A stretch of DNA of 26,721 nucleotides from Candidatus Omnitrophica bacterium CG02_land_8_20_14_3_00__42_8 (GTDB lineage Bacteria; Omnitrophota; Gorgyraeia; Gorgyraeales; Gorgyraeaceae), in NCBI GenBank assembly GCA_002780805.1, contig PEUD01000002.1, positions 1 to 26,721 on the forward strand. Reading direction: 5' to 3'. Below the pieces are notes generated by a model. That model saw nothing but the letters and a program-made list of their open reading frames with translations. It was not told the origin of the DNA and did no database searches. The translations under genes and the position numbers were made by a program. The stretch's first letter is position 1; each line of letters starts with the position of its first letter. Positions 25,427 through 26,721 of this stretch are shown in pieces.

Positions 25427-26563
25427 TTACCCGGAGCATTCCAGATAAACTTTTTCCAGTTTCCCCACATTATTTTCCACGCTGAATAAATCAAGCGCGC
25501 GGCGGCCGGCTTCTTTTTTCATTTCATTATAATCCGCCGGCCTGTTAAAAATTTTCCTTACCGAATCCGCTATACCCCTGCTATCCCTGCATTTTACGTA
25601 TACACCTGCCGGGCCCACCACCTCTCTTAACCCATCTATATCTGAAACTACGACTATCTTTTCCATGGCCATTGCCTCAGCCGCAACCACTCCGAATGCC
25701 TCATATATAGAAGGAAAAACAAACACATCCGACAATTGAAACAATTTAACTATATCTTCCCTCTCGCCCAGAAGAAAAACATTTTTAGTAAGCCCGTTTT
25801 TTGCAATTTCATCCGATAATCTTTGCCTGAGAGGCCCTGCGCCAACGATAAGCAGTTTAAACCGCGCATTTTCCTTGGTCAATATCTTCATGGCCTCAAG
25901 CAGGTATATCTGGCCTTTTTGATTGTGAAGCCTGCCGATATTCAATAAAACAAAATCTTCTTTTTCAAGGCCCATGGCCTTACGTTCAGCCTGAATATCC
26001 AAAGAAGGATTTATTTTCAGTTCTTTAAAATCAATACTGTTATATAAGACATCTATATCTTTAAGCCCCATGTGTTTTTGATAGTCATCTTTTACCGATT
26101 GAGATACGGCTATAAACCGCCTGTTAAACATCCTGCCGGTATACTTATCTATCAGTTTGCGCGCCTTAAAAGAAAACCTGCCGTTGTCTTCGTATGTATA
26201 ATCGGGATTATGCAAAGTAGTGATTATCGTCTTAACGCCTGATAAACACCCCGCAATCCTGCCGTAAACATTCGCATAAAATAGATGCGTGTGGACGATA
26301 TCAATTTTGTTTTCCTTTATAATTTCAGCCAGCCTGAAAACGCCTTTTCGCCAATCGTATGGGCTTTTCATATGTAAATTGTATACAGGTATTTTCAGCT
26401 GTTCCAAGCGGGATGCAATCGGGCCGTCCTCAAAAAGACAGCATACCATCGACTCAAATCTTTTATGCTTATCCATCGCGCTCAAAACCGTATAAAGCGC
26501 TTTTTCAGTGCCGCCTAATTTCAGGGTTTCAATCAAATGTAATATTCTAACGCTTGGTGGCAT
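25427..26563 (-). CDS. Glycosyltransferase family 4
   Basis: 378 residues. The start VRILHLIETLKLGGTEKALY (5-24) holds the glycine-rich acceptor-side loop, and VHTHLFYANVYGRI (90-103) follows. The donor half has NIGRLHNQKGQIYL (208-221), IVGAGPLRQRL (239-249) and the EX7E pair E288/E296 in YEAFGVVAAEAMAM. This is a standard retaining GT4 of the kind that builds lipid-linked glycans. No clear Shine-Dalgarno sequence precedes the ATG, which falls inside the probable end of the upstream reading frame (17-base overlap). Donor and acceptor are unknown. Confidence 0.9.
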   Translation of the reverse strand: MPPSVRILHLIETLKLGGTEKALYTVLSAMDKHKRFESMVCCLFEDGPIASRLEQLKIPVYNLHMKSPYDWRKGVFRLAEIIKENKIDIVHTHLFYANVYGRIAGCLSGVKTIITTLHNPDYTYEDNGRFSFKARKLIDKYTGRMFNRRFIAVSQSVKDDYQKHMGLKDIDVLYNSIDFKELKINPSLDIQAERKAMGLEKEDFVLLNIGRLHNQKGQIYLLEAMKILTKENARFKLLIVGAGPLRQRLSDEIAKNGLTKNVFLLGEREDIVKLFQLSDVFVFPSIYEAFGVVAAEAMAMEKIVVVSDIDGLREVVGPAGVYVKCRDSRGIADSVRKIFNRPADYNEMKKEAGRRALDLFSVENNVGKLEKVYLECSG

Positions 26564-26721
26564 ATAATATTATGATGTTTCCAAATTTTAAAGGCACAGT
26601 AAATTTAGCCAAAAAACCGCTAAGGCCATCCAATAAATGAAGTATGAATTGGTTAGATAAATTAACACCCCATAAAGATGGCACATATCTGATATCCAAA
26701 GAACCCCTGGTGGAAATATTT
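26547..26721 (-). CDS. C-terminal fragment of a probable SAM-dependent methyltransferase, cut by window edge
   Basis: A minus-strand frame is open from the window edge for 57 codons and ends with TAG at 26549-26547, overlapping the GT4 start by 17 bases, much as other neighbours here overlap. The tail (LLDGLSGFLAKFTVPLKFG, then NIIILYATKR) resembles the last helix and final beta strand of class I methyltransferases such as those elsewhere in this operon. No catalytic motif is in view, so this is a weak call. A short plus-strand frame from 26644 competes for the same bases. Confidence 0.5.
   Translation of the reverse strand, partial: NISTRGSLDIRYVPSLWGVNLSNQFILHLLDGLSGFLAKFTVPLKFGNIIILYATKR

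Noticed and set aside
26644..26721. Plus-strand partial frame starting MNWLDKLTPHKDG
   Set aside because: It is only 26 codons, has no clear ribosome binding site, and lies opposite a minus frame whose end resembles a methyltransferase tail and overlaps its neighbour as others do here. Kept as a finding because it cannot be excluded.

Overview
This window is one unbroken block of envelope-glycan biosynthesis genes. There are 22 genes, all on the minus strand, so the 5' end of the transcript lies to the right. The two end genes are cut by the window edges. Neighbours overlap by 1 to 17 bases or are separated by at most 18, so no stretch is long enough for a conventional promoter or terminator, and I saw none. 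I saw no RNA gene, CRISPR array, insertion sequence or transposase. The gene content (GT9 heptosyltransferase-like enzyme, O-antigen ligase/polymerase-type protein, WecA-type initiating transferase) suggests a Gram-negative-type, diderm bacterium. Moderate-to-low G+C by eye, extreme gene packing, and many glycosyltransferases mixed with cobalamin-type radical SAM proteins recall uncultured lineages such as Omnitrophota. That assignment is inference only.

Layout, right to left (order of transcription). (1) 26721-22984: the tail of a probable methyltransferase, a GT4 glycosyltransferase, a B12-binding-type radical SAM protein, and a DPM1-like GT2 with a membrane tail. (2) 22997-17024: a class I methyltransferase, a very unusual fusion of a GT39-type membrane glycosyltransferase with a radical SAM/SPASM enzyme, a second GT39-like membrane protein, and a second B12-type radical SAM protein. 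(3) 17031-11626: two GT4 enzymes, a GT-B glycosyltransferase fused through one membrane helix to a YdcF/ElyC-like domain, and an O-antigen ligase/polymerase-family membrane protein. (4) 11629-7677: a DPM1-like GT2, a third B12-type radical SAM protein, an FkbM methyltransferase and a zinc-ribbon methyltransferase. (5) 7675-1: an AsnB-type amidotransferase, a GT4, an NDP-sugar epimerase/decarboxylase, a WecA-type phosphoglycosyltransferase fused to a CapD-like sensor half, another GT4, and a truncated GT9.

A working model, largely inferred: the WecA-type enzyme starts a glycan on undecaprenyl phosphate. The GT4, GT9 and GT-B enzymes extend it in the cytoplasm using sugars made in part by the epimerase. 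Methyltransferases and the amidotransferase decorate it, and the O-antigen ligase-like protein polymerises or transfers it outside the membrane. The two GT2 enzymes could make polyprenyl-phosphate sugars that the two GT39 proteins use as donors on the outer face. Each of these four proteins is adjacent to, or fused with, its own radical SAM enzyme. This suggests a dedicated radical modification of lipid-linked sugars, and it is the best candidate here for an undescribed system. No Wzx flippase, ABC exporter or chain-length regulator is visible in the window.
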